NCBI GenBank assembly: GCA_903813345.2
Contig: CAIIXF020000007.1
Coordinates: 35,680,538 to 35,744,537 of the forward strand
Direction: 5' to 3'
DNA length: 64,000 bases
From: Owenia fusiformis
Taxonomy: Eukaryota; Annelida; Polychaeta; Sabellida; Oweniidae
Shown here: positions 1-12,400 of the stretch, one piece after another
Position numbering within the stretch: the first letter of the stretch is position 1
Layout of the letters: the number at the start of each line of letters is the position of its first letter
Program-made: the position numbers and the translations under genes
Notes under the pieces: model-generated
What the model was told of the DNA's origin: nothing
Database searches by the model: none
The model's input: only the letters and a program-made list of their open reading frames with translations

Positions 1-481
1 GTTGTTGCAGGTCCGGTTGTTGTTATTGGTCCAGTTGTTGTTACTGGTGCAGTTGTTGTACCTGGTGCAGTTGTTGTAACTGGTCCAGTTGTTGTTCCTG
101 GTCCAGATGTTGTAACTGGTCCAGTTGTTGTAACTGGTCCAGTTGTTGTACCTGGTGCAGTAGTTGTTACTGGTCCAGTTGTTGTTGCAGGTCCGGTTGT
201 TGTAATTGGTCCAGTTGTTGTTACTGGTGCAGTTGTTGTACCTGGTGCAGTTGTTGTAACTGGTCCAGTTGTTGTTCCTGGTCCTGTTGTTGTTACTGGC
301 CCGGTCGTTGTACCTGGTGCAGTTGTTGTTCCTGGTGCGGTTGTTGTAACTGGTCCAGTTGTTGTTGTTCCTGGTCCTGTTGTTGTAACTGGTCCTGTTG
401 TTGTTACTGGTCCGGTTGTTCTAACGGGTCCTGTTGTTGTTACTGGTACGGTTGTTGTACTTGGCCCAGTTGTAGTAGTGC
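1..481 (-). CDS. Mucin exon 7, partial at window edge
   Basis: Begins after CAG at 482-484 with [19 protein letters not shown] and continues as [12 protein letters not shown] units to base 1, so the exon and the rest of the gene lie beyond the window. One unit near 361-370 has an extra GTT, giving TTTT. No stop is seen in the frame. Confidence 0.83.
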
Positions 482-3400
482 CTGGTTTAAAACATAATTA
501 TTTATAATTGTACTCACTGATGTCCTCTTTAAATGCTAAATTTTGTTCATTTTGGCAAAATATACATCCTTCACGGTGGCCATTTAGTATTTAGCAGCAA
601 TCTTGAAAATCCATTCATGATCAGAGACTTGGCCAAAAGCACATTAGCTCTTAATAAATCTATCGATTGCCTAACTTACCCTGTGGTTCCCAACATGCAG
701 CTAAGCTTAATGTTCCAGCTATGGCTCCTTCACCGTCCAAATCAGATGCAATCAAATTGATGACGATCTTATCCACTTTAGTATCTTTGAAGAACTGAAT
801 TAGGTTACCATCATCAAACGTCTAAAGGAAAGCAGAACAATAAGATTATTATTAAAAGAATGAACCTTAGTTATTTCAGGCTTTTTGATTATCACCGTCT
901 TGAACAATATTATTTCGACCCACCCCCTTCAAGGTGGCCAATTTGCTATCTTAAGACCCCATAGCATCATTGTCAGTGATCATTGATCACAGAGTATCGT
1001 GATCATGCAAATCTCTCAAAATAAGTATACAATATTGTAGAAGCAGCAATATGATATTGAGATACATTTGATCCAATTTTAAATTGTAAAACATTACTAT
1101 AGTATAATAATTATGCGATAATTGGATTTATGAAATTATAAACAGTTTGTTGAGGGGAGTAGTCCATATGAAAGTATAGAATAAATGAAGTAAGAATGAT
1201 CCATCCCCTGGACAAAGATCAAACATGAATGATGTCAAGGTCACGAGGTAACTGGGACTTCATTATTCCACTGAACTTCAAAGAAGTATGACTACTGAAA
1301 ACAACCAACAACCCACCCTTGAACCAAGAAATATAGGGTAAAATAGATAACAACTGAACATAATAAGGTAAGCCAAACAATAAAATATCTTTAGGGCGTA
1401 TGTCCCAGCTTAATTTAATAAGAATCAATATATAATTAGCCTAATTAAGCTAATTAAGGGATGTTTCTAAGTAAGTTATGAAACACAATCCCTTTAATTA
1501 GGCTAATTAAATTATCATTTAATTGTACTAATTAGGCCCCCTGACGGCAAACTGTTAGAATCAGAATAAATGCTAAACATTAGGTCAAGTTCATGATATT
1601 AGCTCAGGAAGATAGAATGGGTGTAGAAATGAGTTTTTGCAGGCGTGATATGTACTAGTACATATGTCATGTATGTATTTGTAGAATATACTCAAATAGG
1701 GATGACTTTATTCTATCACTCTTGTGACTAGGTAACCATGATAAGGATGGGCTTTATCGCTTTTATCATCATTAACTTACATCTACTCCGTCAACGTCCA
1801 GTTGTGTAGTCACGCCATCTGATACGGTAAATATCTTAAGGTTTACATCTGGTGCACCCGGAATGCCAATTGCGTTGTTCCATCTTAGACTGCCCAATTC
1901 AGTTTTATCGTCAAATGAAATAGTAATTGTGATATTGTTGTCACCAGGAGCTCCTTTGAAAACTGTTCCACCAACACTTGGTTTAAGGTCATCAACTTCG
2001 CTATCGTCACTCATCGATGAGACAACAATATTTCTTTGTGGGATATAGTTGTTCTCCATTCCGTCCGTTTTATTACATGCATCATTAAACGCTGCATAAG
2101 AAGAGAAAACGAAATATAAAGGCGTTGAAATACAAAACGATGTCACCATCTGCCATTTGTTATAGGCACCAACCGCCGGACATCGTCCACTTGCGACGAT
2201 GACATGAACATTGAGATTTGAGATTATTTGTCACATAGCATAGTCTTTGAGTCTTTATCGAAATGACAATAATACGTTCAAGGCTCAATAACAGAAATTG
2301 TAGGTTAAGAAGTCACTTGATCTCTTACTACGACACCATTTTATTCTTACAACTAAGTTTAACTTAACAGCTGACCGATGAACTTTACTAGGTTTCTGTT
2401 AGAATCTACAATTCATTTAGTAACTTCACAACAAACTTTAATTATCTGCAACTTCAGAATTCAATAAATCTGAAAATGAATTGATTCTACCAGTATTTTT
2501 CAAAATTTTGTGAAAATGAGAAAGACTTCAAACAGTGCAGTACAGCACTGAACTTAATTCTGTTCAAACCAGAATGTAATAACAATATCATATGAAAATA
2601 CAAGACTGCATTTGAAAGTATTCAGCATATGCAATCAAATAATTGCAAATTGATTCTTTAAACTGCGGGAATTCAAGTAAAATCATTTTTACAGAAAGAA
2701 TAAATATTTTCAATTCGATCACAATTATTTCATATAAATTACGTTAAGTCTCGGAAAAGAAAAATATAACCTAGTTTACAAATGGCGTATCACTACACGA
2801 TTTTAGCTTTCATTTATGTGAAATGATGAAATCTGGATTTTTATACAAAACTTACGTGGTCTTGTGGTTGTTGTACTAGGCACAGTGGTTGTTGTACTAG
2901 GCGCAGTGGTTGTTTGTGGTCTAGTTGTTGTTGTAACTGGTCCAGTTGTTGTACCTGGTGCTGTTGTTGTACCTGGTGCAGTTGTCGTTCCTGGTCCAGT
3001 TGATGTAACTGGTCCAGTTGTTGTGACTGGTCCCGTTGTCGTTCCTGGTCCAGTTGTTGTGACTGGTCCAGTTGTTGTAACTGGTCCTGTTGTTGTTACT
3101 TGTCCTGTTGTTGTTACTGGTCCAGTTGTGGTAACTGGTCCCGTTGTTGTAACTGGTCCAGTTGTTGTACCTGGTGCTGTTGTTGTAACTGGTCCCGTTG
3201 TCGTTCCTGGTCCAGTTGTTGTTACTGGTCCAGTTGTTGTACCTGGTGCTGTTGTTGTAGCTGGTCCAGTTGTTGTAGCTGGTCCTGTTGTAGTAACTGG
3301 TCCAGTTGTTGTAACTGGTCCCGTTGTTGTAACTGGTCCCGTTGTTGTAACTGGTGCTGTTGTCGTACCTGGTGCTGTTGTCGTAACTGGTCCCGTTGTC

Positions 3401-6400
3401 GTTCCTGGTCCAGTTGTTGTTTGTGGCCCAGTTGTTGTAACTGGTCCAGTTGTTGTACCTGGTCCTGTTGTTGTGACTGGTCCAGTTGTTGTACCTGGTG
3501 CTGTTGTCGTACCTGGTGCTGTTGTCGTAACTGGTCCCGTTGTTGTCACTGGTCCCGTTGTCGTTCCTGGTCCCGTTGTCGTAACTGGTCCCGTTGTCGT
3601 TCCTTGTCCAGTTGTTGTTACTGGTCCAGTTGTTGTAACTGGTCCGGTTGTTGTAACTGGTCCCGTTGTCGTTCCTGGTCCAGTTGTAGTAACTGGTCCA
3701 GTTGTTGTAACTGGTCCCGTTGTTGTAACTGGTGCTGTTGTCGTACCTGGTGCTGTTGTCGTAACTGGTCCCGTTGTCGTTCCTGGTCCAGTTGTTGTTT
3801 GTGGCCCAGTTGTTGTAACTGGTCCAGTTGTTGTACCTGGTGCTGTTGATGTGACTGGTCCAGTTGTTGTACCTGGTCCTGTTGTTGTGACTGGTCCAGT
3901 TGTTGTACCTGGTGTTGTTGTCGTACCTGGTGCTGTTGTTGTAACTGGTCCCGTTGTCGTTCCTGGTCCAGTTGTTGTTACTGGTCCAGTTGTTGTAACT
4001 GGTCCGGTTGTTGTAACTGGTCCCGTTGTCGTTCCTGGTCCAGTTGTTGTTACGGGTCCAGTTGTTGTAACTGGTCCCGTTGTTGTAACTGGTGCTGTTG
4101 TCGTACCTGGTGCTGTTGTTGTAACTGGTCCGGTTGTCGTTACTGGTCCAGTTGTTGTAACTGGTGCAGTTGTTGTAACTGGTCCAGTTGTTGTACCTGG
4201 TCCTGTTGTTGTGACTGGTCCAGTTGTTGTAACTGGTCCTGTTGTTGTGACTGGTCCAGTTGTTGTAACTGGTGCTGTTGTCGTACCTGGTGCTGTTGTC
4301 GTAACAGGTCCCGTTGTCGTTCCTGGTCCAGTTGTTGTAACTGGTCCCGTTGTCGTTCCTGGTCCAGTTGTTGTAACTGGTCCAGTTGTTGTAACTGGTC
4401 CAGTTGTCGTTACTGGTCCAGTTGTTGTCACTGGTACCGTTGTCGTTCCCGGTGCTGTTGTCGTAAGAGGTCCCGTTGTCGTTCCTGGTCCAGTTGTTGT
4501 AACTGGTCCAGTTGTTGTTCCTGGTCCAGTTGTTGTCACTGGTCCCGTTGTCGATCCTGGTCCAGTTGTTGTACCTGGTCCAGTTGTTGTTACTGGTCCA
4601 GTTGTTGTAACTGGTGCGGTTGTCGTTCCTGGTGCTGTTGTTGTAACTGGTCCAGTTGTTGTCACTGGTCCCGTTGTCGTTCCTGGTCCAGTTGTTGTAC
4701 CTGGTCCAGTTGTTGTAACTGGTCCAGTTGTTGTTACTGGTCCAGTTGTTGTAACTGGTCCAGTTGTTGTGCCCGGTCCAGTTGTCGTTTGTGGTCCAGT
4801 TGTTGTTTCCTTGCCAGTAGTTGTTTGTGGTCCAGTTGTTGTGCCTGGTGCAGTAGTTGTAGCTACTTCCGTTGTTGTTTGTGATATGGTCGTAGTGCTT
4901 GCCTCTACAAATACAAATTCAGATACAGATATCAGCTTTATTCTGTGGTTGTCTCTCACGTTTATGGCATGATAACTAACAGATGTAAATGTATAGTTTC
5001 AGAATTACAACTATTTCCAAAGAATGGATAAGCTTCAAATCATATTTTGTTGAAGCAATCGTTTTCATTACGATACTTGACTTGAGAAAATACGGACGGA
5101 AATATTCTTTGAATGCATTTCTTTGAAATCCTCCATAAATGTTATAATTTGAAAGATTTATCATTGGTCAAGATTTCAACAAATGCAATATTATAGATTC
5201 AGATTTAATCTCAGTAATTTTGATCTCATATCTCAGTCAGGCTAATGTTTTTCACATTTCATCGCTTTTTTTCTTTTAAAGCCATGTCATTTCACATTTA
5301 GGTTGGTTTATTCCAAAAATGGACATTGCCACATTTTTTTAATATTAAGGATTTACGTTTTCTTAGACATCATATAAAGCATTTTTGACCTTACGGTACC
5401 ATGTCCTATTTATGGTTTAGAACAGACAGCATTATATAAAGTGTTCTTGCTAAACTGCAAACAAAGTCATGTCAGATCTGCAACTTACAATATCGACACT
5501 ATATGGATAAAATATCCCTCATACCATTCGCGGTTCTATTGTTTCAATTTGTATCACCAAATACCAAGAAACAATTCTGTACATTTCCATATAAAATTAA
5601 AAGACCACATAATCCAAAAAGAATGTCTCTATTTACTGTTATTTTCATTGTTGGTCTTGAAGTATAACTATCTTAATGTTACTCATTATTTGTACTTTAC
5701 AGAATCAACAGAACAATATTCTTTGTTCAAAAATCACACAATTGCTTATTGAAATTCTAAATCCTCGAATGGTATGAAACGGAAGTGACATAAATTAAAA
5801 AGAAACATAATAGATAATTATCTGTAAATTACCTGTAGACCCAAATGTAGACCCAAATAATATCATTATTTCTTATTTGCTGATTTCAATTGAGCCATTT
5901 ATCATCACGAGGACAATCCATGTAACTTATATTTATTTATAAATACCAGACTTGTACAATTTCTGATTCAGAATATGTTTTCAGGCGAAGATGATCATCT
6001 AATGATTTCATATTTTTCTAACTTTAATTTCGAACGGGCCAAGCATATAATAAGTGATTTAGCATTGTGCATGTTGTATACTTGCATATGAGTTCAGTTG
6101 AAAAGTGATTTATTATTGCACATGTTCTATAATGGCATTTGAGTTCAGTTGATAAATGATTGAGCATTGCACATTTTGTATAATGGCATTTCAGTTCAGT
6201 TGATAAGTGATTGAACATTGTACATGTTGTATACTGGCATATCAGTTCAGTTGATAAGTGATTGAGCATTGTACATGTTGTATAATGGCATTTGAGTTCA
6301 GTTGATAAATGATTGAACATTGTACATGTTGTATACTGGCATATCAGTTCAGTTGATAAGTGATTGAGCATTGCACATGTTGTATAATGGCATTTTAGTT

Positions 6401-9400
6401 CAGTTGATAAATGATTGAGCATTGCACATGTTGTATACTGGCATATGAGTTCAAATGATAAATGATTGAGCATTGCACATGTTGTATACTGGCATATCAG
6501 TTCAGTTGATAAGTGATTGAGCATTGCAGATGTTGTATAATGGCATATCAGTTCAGTTGATAAGTGATTGAGCATTGCACATGTTGTATACTGGCATATC
6601 AGTTCAGTTGATAAGTGATTGAGCATTGCACATGTTCTATAATGGCATTTGAGTTCAGTTGATATATGATTGAGCATTGCACACGTTGTATAATGGCATA
6701 TGAGTTCAGTTGATAAGTGATTGAGTATTGTACATGTTCTCTACTGGCATATGAGTTCAGTTGGTAAGTGACATGAGTTCAGTTGACTGTAAAACGTGCA
6801 TACCTCCCCTCCAAAAGTTTGGCAACCTTAGCTCCCTCATTGAACTAAGTGTTAAAGCCTCTTTTTAATGTTTCCCATTGGTTTACATGGGAATGTCGAT
6901 TTTCAAAATTTCATCAGATTTATCTTCAATTTTCAACCTATTGTAACTGAGGAAAAAAATGGTAAAAAATTTGGAGGCATTAGAAATTGAAGTCAAGTTA
7001 CATTTCCATCTATATTATAAGCATTTTCCTCACAGGTTGTGTAAATAGAAATTCAAACATAAAGAGACTATAGCACTTAGCTCAATGAGGGAGCTAAGAT
7101 TGCCAAACTTTTGGAGGTGGTGTATGTGTATATATAGCATGGGATTCAGCTATTTAAGGCTGCATGTTATACAAAGATGTACTTGATATTTGTTATAACA
7201 TTTATACTTGTGAACAAATGCACTTTTAGGAATTAAACGCTTTGCACCCTAAATATATATTTAAGAATAAATGAAACTAAACTAAAAGGAGTTGATCTAC
7301 TAACTACAGTAGCTATTATTTCATCTACCGGCTGTCTAATCTATTCCATATAAATCAATTATAAGCTTTTATCTACTAACTGTTGCGTGTAAATATGTAA
7401 ACATAAGTGCTAAAATATACAATTTTAATAATTCTACATCTTTTACCCCAATCTCCGGGTGGTCTTGTTGGGCGTGTTCGACCTATCAAAAATATGGACA
7501 TTGAAATTGACATTTCGAGGTTCGTTGATGTGAGATTTGAATACAGTGTATTTTCATTTCACATGGTAAGTCATATTCATTACACTCCGTTACAGAAACG
7601 GCTTCATAAGAATTTGCAATGATTACATTACACAAAGTGACTTATTCATAAAGTGACTTATTTTTGGTTCAGTTTTCAATGATTCAATATTTTTTTGTTT
7701 GTTTTTGTACTGAATCTGTATTTTTCTTTAAAGAACATTCAAACAAACTTCAAAGATGCCATTTCTGCAATGATTCTTCATTGAGTTTCTGTAAAGATAG
7801 TTAAGGATAGCCATTCTTCGCAGAGTATATGTAATGAAAAATTGCCTGTAATATCAAATACAGATATAAACAATAATTTTATATCATACTTTAGTTTATT
7901 TTCTGGTCCCCGCCTCTCAGAAACTATTTTCGAACCCAAAGACTTACGTTGCTTTAAATCAAAGTTGTCTAGTGTTCTAAAGTTACACTGTCAAGTACCA
8001 ATCAATCTCACATCTTAAACGTTTTTGACACCAATGTTAGAAGTTGAACAATTTCTGCAAAAATTTCTTTACAACTATACGAGGATTGTTCCATAATAGT
8101 TCATTAAACTGATTGTGATTGTTATTTAAGCCTGTAAAGTGTTTTATTGAAACTCTGTTTTTGATATGGTATTTCAAATTAAAACTAAACTTTTTAGCTT
8201 TTTTTATATGAATTCCAAATGAAAGTGGTGTGTGGAACATGAGGCTTATGTAGAAATAAAAACTATGGTTTCTTAAAACCTTGTTTCAATGGAACAAAAT
8301 TTGACTGTGAAACACAGAAAGTGCGAGGATGGCACAGAGGGATATTTATTTCAAATTCCTCGTCACTGAATGAGAAATACAACAATTAAGTATAAAATCA
8401 TAGAAGGACGCATGTCCAAATTTCATATTCTGAAAGTATGCTTAAACGTAGTATTAAAGTACGCTTAAATATAATATTATTACCTTCGTAACAGCCAAAA
8501 ATGGAAATTTTGGCAGCCATGGCATCAGAGGGGCTAAGAGTTGTATTGTGCAGTACTACTTTTAGAACGCTTATCTCCAACCCATCAAAATAAGCTGGTT
8601 CATTTGGTCCAAATTTCTGAAAAAAGGAGAATGGAATTGTGTTTTACATTATTTTTGTTGCAAGGTTTTGGAATTATTCAAATTAAAGTAACCCCTCGGG
8701 ATTAAATAATTTACTACCCCACGATTATTGTGTTATATGTACAATGTCAGACATCGCTATTTCTGATATTATGGAGATCCGTGCAAAGGAAATCATTAAA
8801 TTTTACTAGCCTCATATATCCGTACGCCAAACGATTTTTTGATGATTTTAACTTTTGGAATGTACAGTAATCATGGGATAAACTAAATATCAAATCATTT
8901 CTCTGAATATCAATTTATCGCCTCGTAGATATCAAATATCAACTCATCAATAACAAAAATTAAACTATATCCCTCAAAACGGTATACATGTATATCCTTA
9001 TTTGGGTTTAATGCGTATTGCCCTGTTTGGCAGTTTGGTGTATTCTTTATGAACCCGGATCTTGATTATTGTTTACCTTTGGCTCAGTTGGATTTGATTC
9101 ATCAGGATTAAATGGTTTGAAATTATCATCATTAGGTCCTTTGTAGAACACTTCAAAATATTCAACCAAAGAAGAGTCTTTGATGGTCACGTTTCCCATC
9201 TCGGATGCTTCACCAGGAATATCAATAGTTATATCGACGGTGTTCTCTCCCGACTCAGCCGTATATGATTCTTGATTATCTGGTCTTAGTCCATTTATTT
9301 CATCTTCAGTAACTCGCTGGTTATTTATGAGAACATCTCTCTGTTTGATGTACGAAGCATCGACCATTCCATCAAATGTTTCGCAAGGTGCGGTTGTACC

Positions 9401-12400
9401 TTAAATTGTTAAATAATGTTATTAATGTTGTTAAATAATTATGGACCTTTGCAGGTAGAGTTTACTAAAAGCACAGAATTCTTTCATACAGCTAGGCTGA
9501 TGCGAAAATGTCAGTCACCATACAGTTGGGATCGAAACAAATGAGGTCCTAGATTAAAGAAGTGTCAACTGACTTCTTTAGAACCCAGATTAATCCTTTA
9601 GTAATCTTTACGACGGAAAATAAAACATTAGACATGCAAGATTTTATTGGAATCAATTACTTTTCGAGTTATTACTAGATGATGAAGATATGGTAATTTT
9701 TTGCCAAACCTGAATATTAATAAAAGAGATTTAGAGTTCATACTATGATCAATTACATAGATCCCATATGAAAGAAAATGCACTCACTTGTAAGAATTGT
9801 GGTCGTGCTTGAAGGCACTGTTGTACTTAAAGGCCCAGTTGTTGTGGCTGGTGCAGTTGTTGTTACTGGTCCTGTTGTTGTACCTGGCACAGTTGTTGAA
9901 ACTGGTCCAGTTGTTGTTACTGGTCCAGTTGTAGTACCTGGTCCAGTTGTTGTTTGTGGTCCAGTTGTTGTTACTGGTCCAGTTGTTGTGGCTGGTGCAG
10001 TTGTTGTGGCTGGTCCAGTTGTTGTTACTGGTCCTGTTGTTGTACCTGGCCCAGTTGTTACCGGTCCAGTTGTAGTACCTGGTCCAGTTGTTGTTTGTGG
10101 TCCAGTTGTTGTTACTGGTCCAGTTGTTGTGGCTGGTGCAGTTGTTGTGGCTGGTCCAGTTGTTGTTACTGGTCCAGTTGTTGTACCTGGTCCAGTTGTT
10201 GTTTGTGGTCCAGTTGTTGTTACTGGTCCAGTTGTTGTGCCTGGTCCAGTTGTTGTACCTGGTCCAGTTGTTGTGACTGGTTTTGTCGTTGTACCTGGAG
10301 CAGTTGTTGTACCTGGTGCAGATGTTGTTTCTGGCCCAGTTGTAGTACCTGGTCCGGTTGTTGTTTCTGGTCCAGTTGTTGTTACTGGTCCGGTTGTTGT
10401 ACCTGGTCCAGTTGTTGTTTGTGGTCCAGTTGTTGTTACTGGTCCAGTTGTTGTACCTGGTCCAGTTGTTGTACCTGGTCCAGTTGTTGTACCTGGTCCA
10501 GTTGTTGTGACTGGTTTTGTTGTTGTACCTGGAGCAGTTGTTGTACCTGGTCCAGTTGTTGTACCTGGTGCAGTTGTTGTTTCTGGCCCAGTTGTTGTTA
10601 CTGGTCCAGTTGTTGTGCCTGGTCCAGTTGTTGTACCTGGTCCAGTTGTTGTAAGTGGTCCTGTTGTTGTACCTGGTCCAGTTGTTGTTTCTGGCCCAGT
10701 TGTAGTACCTGGTCCAGTTGTTGTACCTGGTCCAGTTGTTGTGACTGGGTTTGTCGTTGTACCTGGAGCAGTTGTTGTACCTGGTGCAGATGTTGTTTCT
10801 GGCCCAGTTGTAGTACCTGGTCCAGTTGTTGTTTCTGGTCCAGTTGTTGTTACTGGTCCTGTTGTTGTTCCTGGTCCAGTTGTTGTTACTGGTCCTGTTG
10901 TTGTTCCTGGTCCAGTTGTTGTTTGTGGTCCAGTTGTTGTTACTGGTCCAGTTGTTGTGCCTGGTCCAGTTGTTGTACCTGGTCCAGTTGTTGTGACTGG
11001 TTTTGTTGTTGTACCTGGAGCAGTTGTTGTACCTGGTGCAGTTGTTGTTTCTGGCCCAGATGTTGTTACTGGTCCAGTTGTTGTTACTGGTCCAGTTGTT
11101 GTACCTGGTCCAGTTGTTGTTTCTGGTCCAGTTGTTGTTACTGGTCCTGTTGTTGTACCTGGTCCAGTTGTTGTTACTGGTCCAGTTGTTGTGCCTGGTC
11201 CAGTTGTTGTGACCGGTTTTGTCGTTGTACCTGGAGCAGTTGTTGTACCTGGTGCAGTTGTTGTTTCTGGCCCAGTTGTAGTACCTGGTCCAGTTGTTGT
11301 TTCTGGTCCAGTTGTTGTTACTGGTCCTGTAGTTGTACCTGGTCCAGTTGTTGTTTCTGGTCCTGTTGTTGTACCTGGTCCAGTTGTTGTTTGTGGTCCA
11401 GTTGTTGTACCTGGTCCAGTTGTTGTTACTGGTTTTGTCGTTGTACCTGGAGCAGTTGTTGTACCTGGAGCAGTTGTTGTACCTGGTGCAGTTGTTGTTT
11501 CTGGCCCAGTTGTTGATACTGGTCCAGTTGTTGTGCCTGGTCCAGTTGTTGTTACCGGTCCAGTTGTTGTTACTGGTCCTGTTGTTGAACCTGGTCCTGT
11601 TGTTGTACCTGGTCCAGTTGTTGTTTGTGGTCCAGTTGTTGTACCTGGTCCAGTTGTTGTTACTGGTCCTGTAGTTGTACCTGGTCCAGTTGTTGTTTCT
11701 GGTCCAGTTGTTGTTTCTGGTCCAGTTGTTGTACCTGGTCCAGTTGTTGTTTGTGGTCCAGTTGTTGTACCTGGTCCAGTTGTTGTGACTGGTTTTGTTG
11801 TTGTACCTGGAGCAGTTGTTGTACCTGGTGCAGTTGTTGTTTCCGGCCCAGTTGTTGTTTGTGGTCCAGTTGTTGTTCCTGGTCCAGTTGTTGTAACTGG
11901 TCCAGTTGTTGTACCTGGTGCTGTTGTTGTACCTGGAGCTGTGGTTGTTCCTGGTCCAGTTGTTGATGGAGTTGGTGGAGGTGGTGGAGTTACAACTGCA
12001 GTTGTACCTTGAGTTTGTTCTTTGACCCCTAGAAAATATCAAACGTTGTCAATTTCTTTCATTTTATGGCATAATGAGAAGTGTAAAGCACGTGTACAAG
12101 ATGTGATAATATATGTTATGATAGAAATGTTAAACATGCACCATTAAAAATTAGAAATTAAGGAATTTGATTAAAAAACTTTTGAGTACAGAGAAACCAA
12201 CAAAACCAGTGGGTTCATCTTCTCATACAATCATAGACTATTAACGGAAACGTTTTACTACACTTTCTATGTTTTTGAGGAATTTTGAGAAAAAAATTTC
12301 ATAAAAAAATCAAAATGGTCACCGTGCAATTTTCCCAACATGCCAAAACTAATTAGATATTATCCAAGTTTGCTGTTGTATCTGTTAAAATTCTAGTTGA

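Noticed and set aside
2803-2856. Extension of mucin exon 6 to a stop at 2803 as the protein end
   Set aside because: A perfect GTAAGT donor lies at 2855-2850 in the right phase and module 18 follows in phase 1; the extension encodes only a short unrelated tail. An alternative 3' end cannot be wholly excluded.
2864-4972. Long + strand frame of [12 protein letters not shown] type, as also seen at 9778-12012, 15520-17184, 20484-22481, 25939-27594 and 31067-32164 (elastin-like)
   Set aside because: An 18-bp repeat without stops is open in several frames on both strands. Only the minus TTTGPV frame is joined to conserved domains by phase-matched splice sites; the + frames have no such context.
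6024-6677. 217-codon minus-strand frame with a 17-residue repeat
   Set aside because: Produced by a 51-bp minisatellite in an intron; no splice borders or domain similarity.
9784-12042. 752-codon minus-strand frame of NNWTRYNN type, and + frames of WSSCC and LVQLL types
   Set aside because: Shifted readings of the same repeat. They do not agree with phase 1 at the exon borders, and the Cys/Trp-rich peptides match no known domain.
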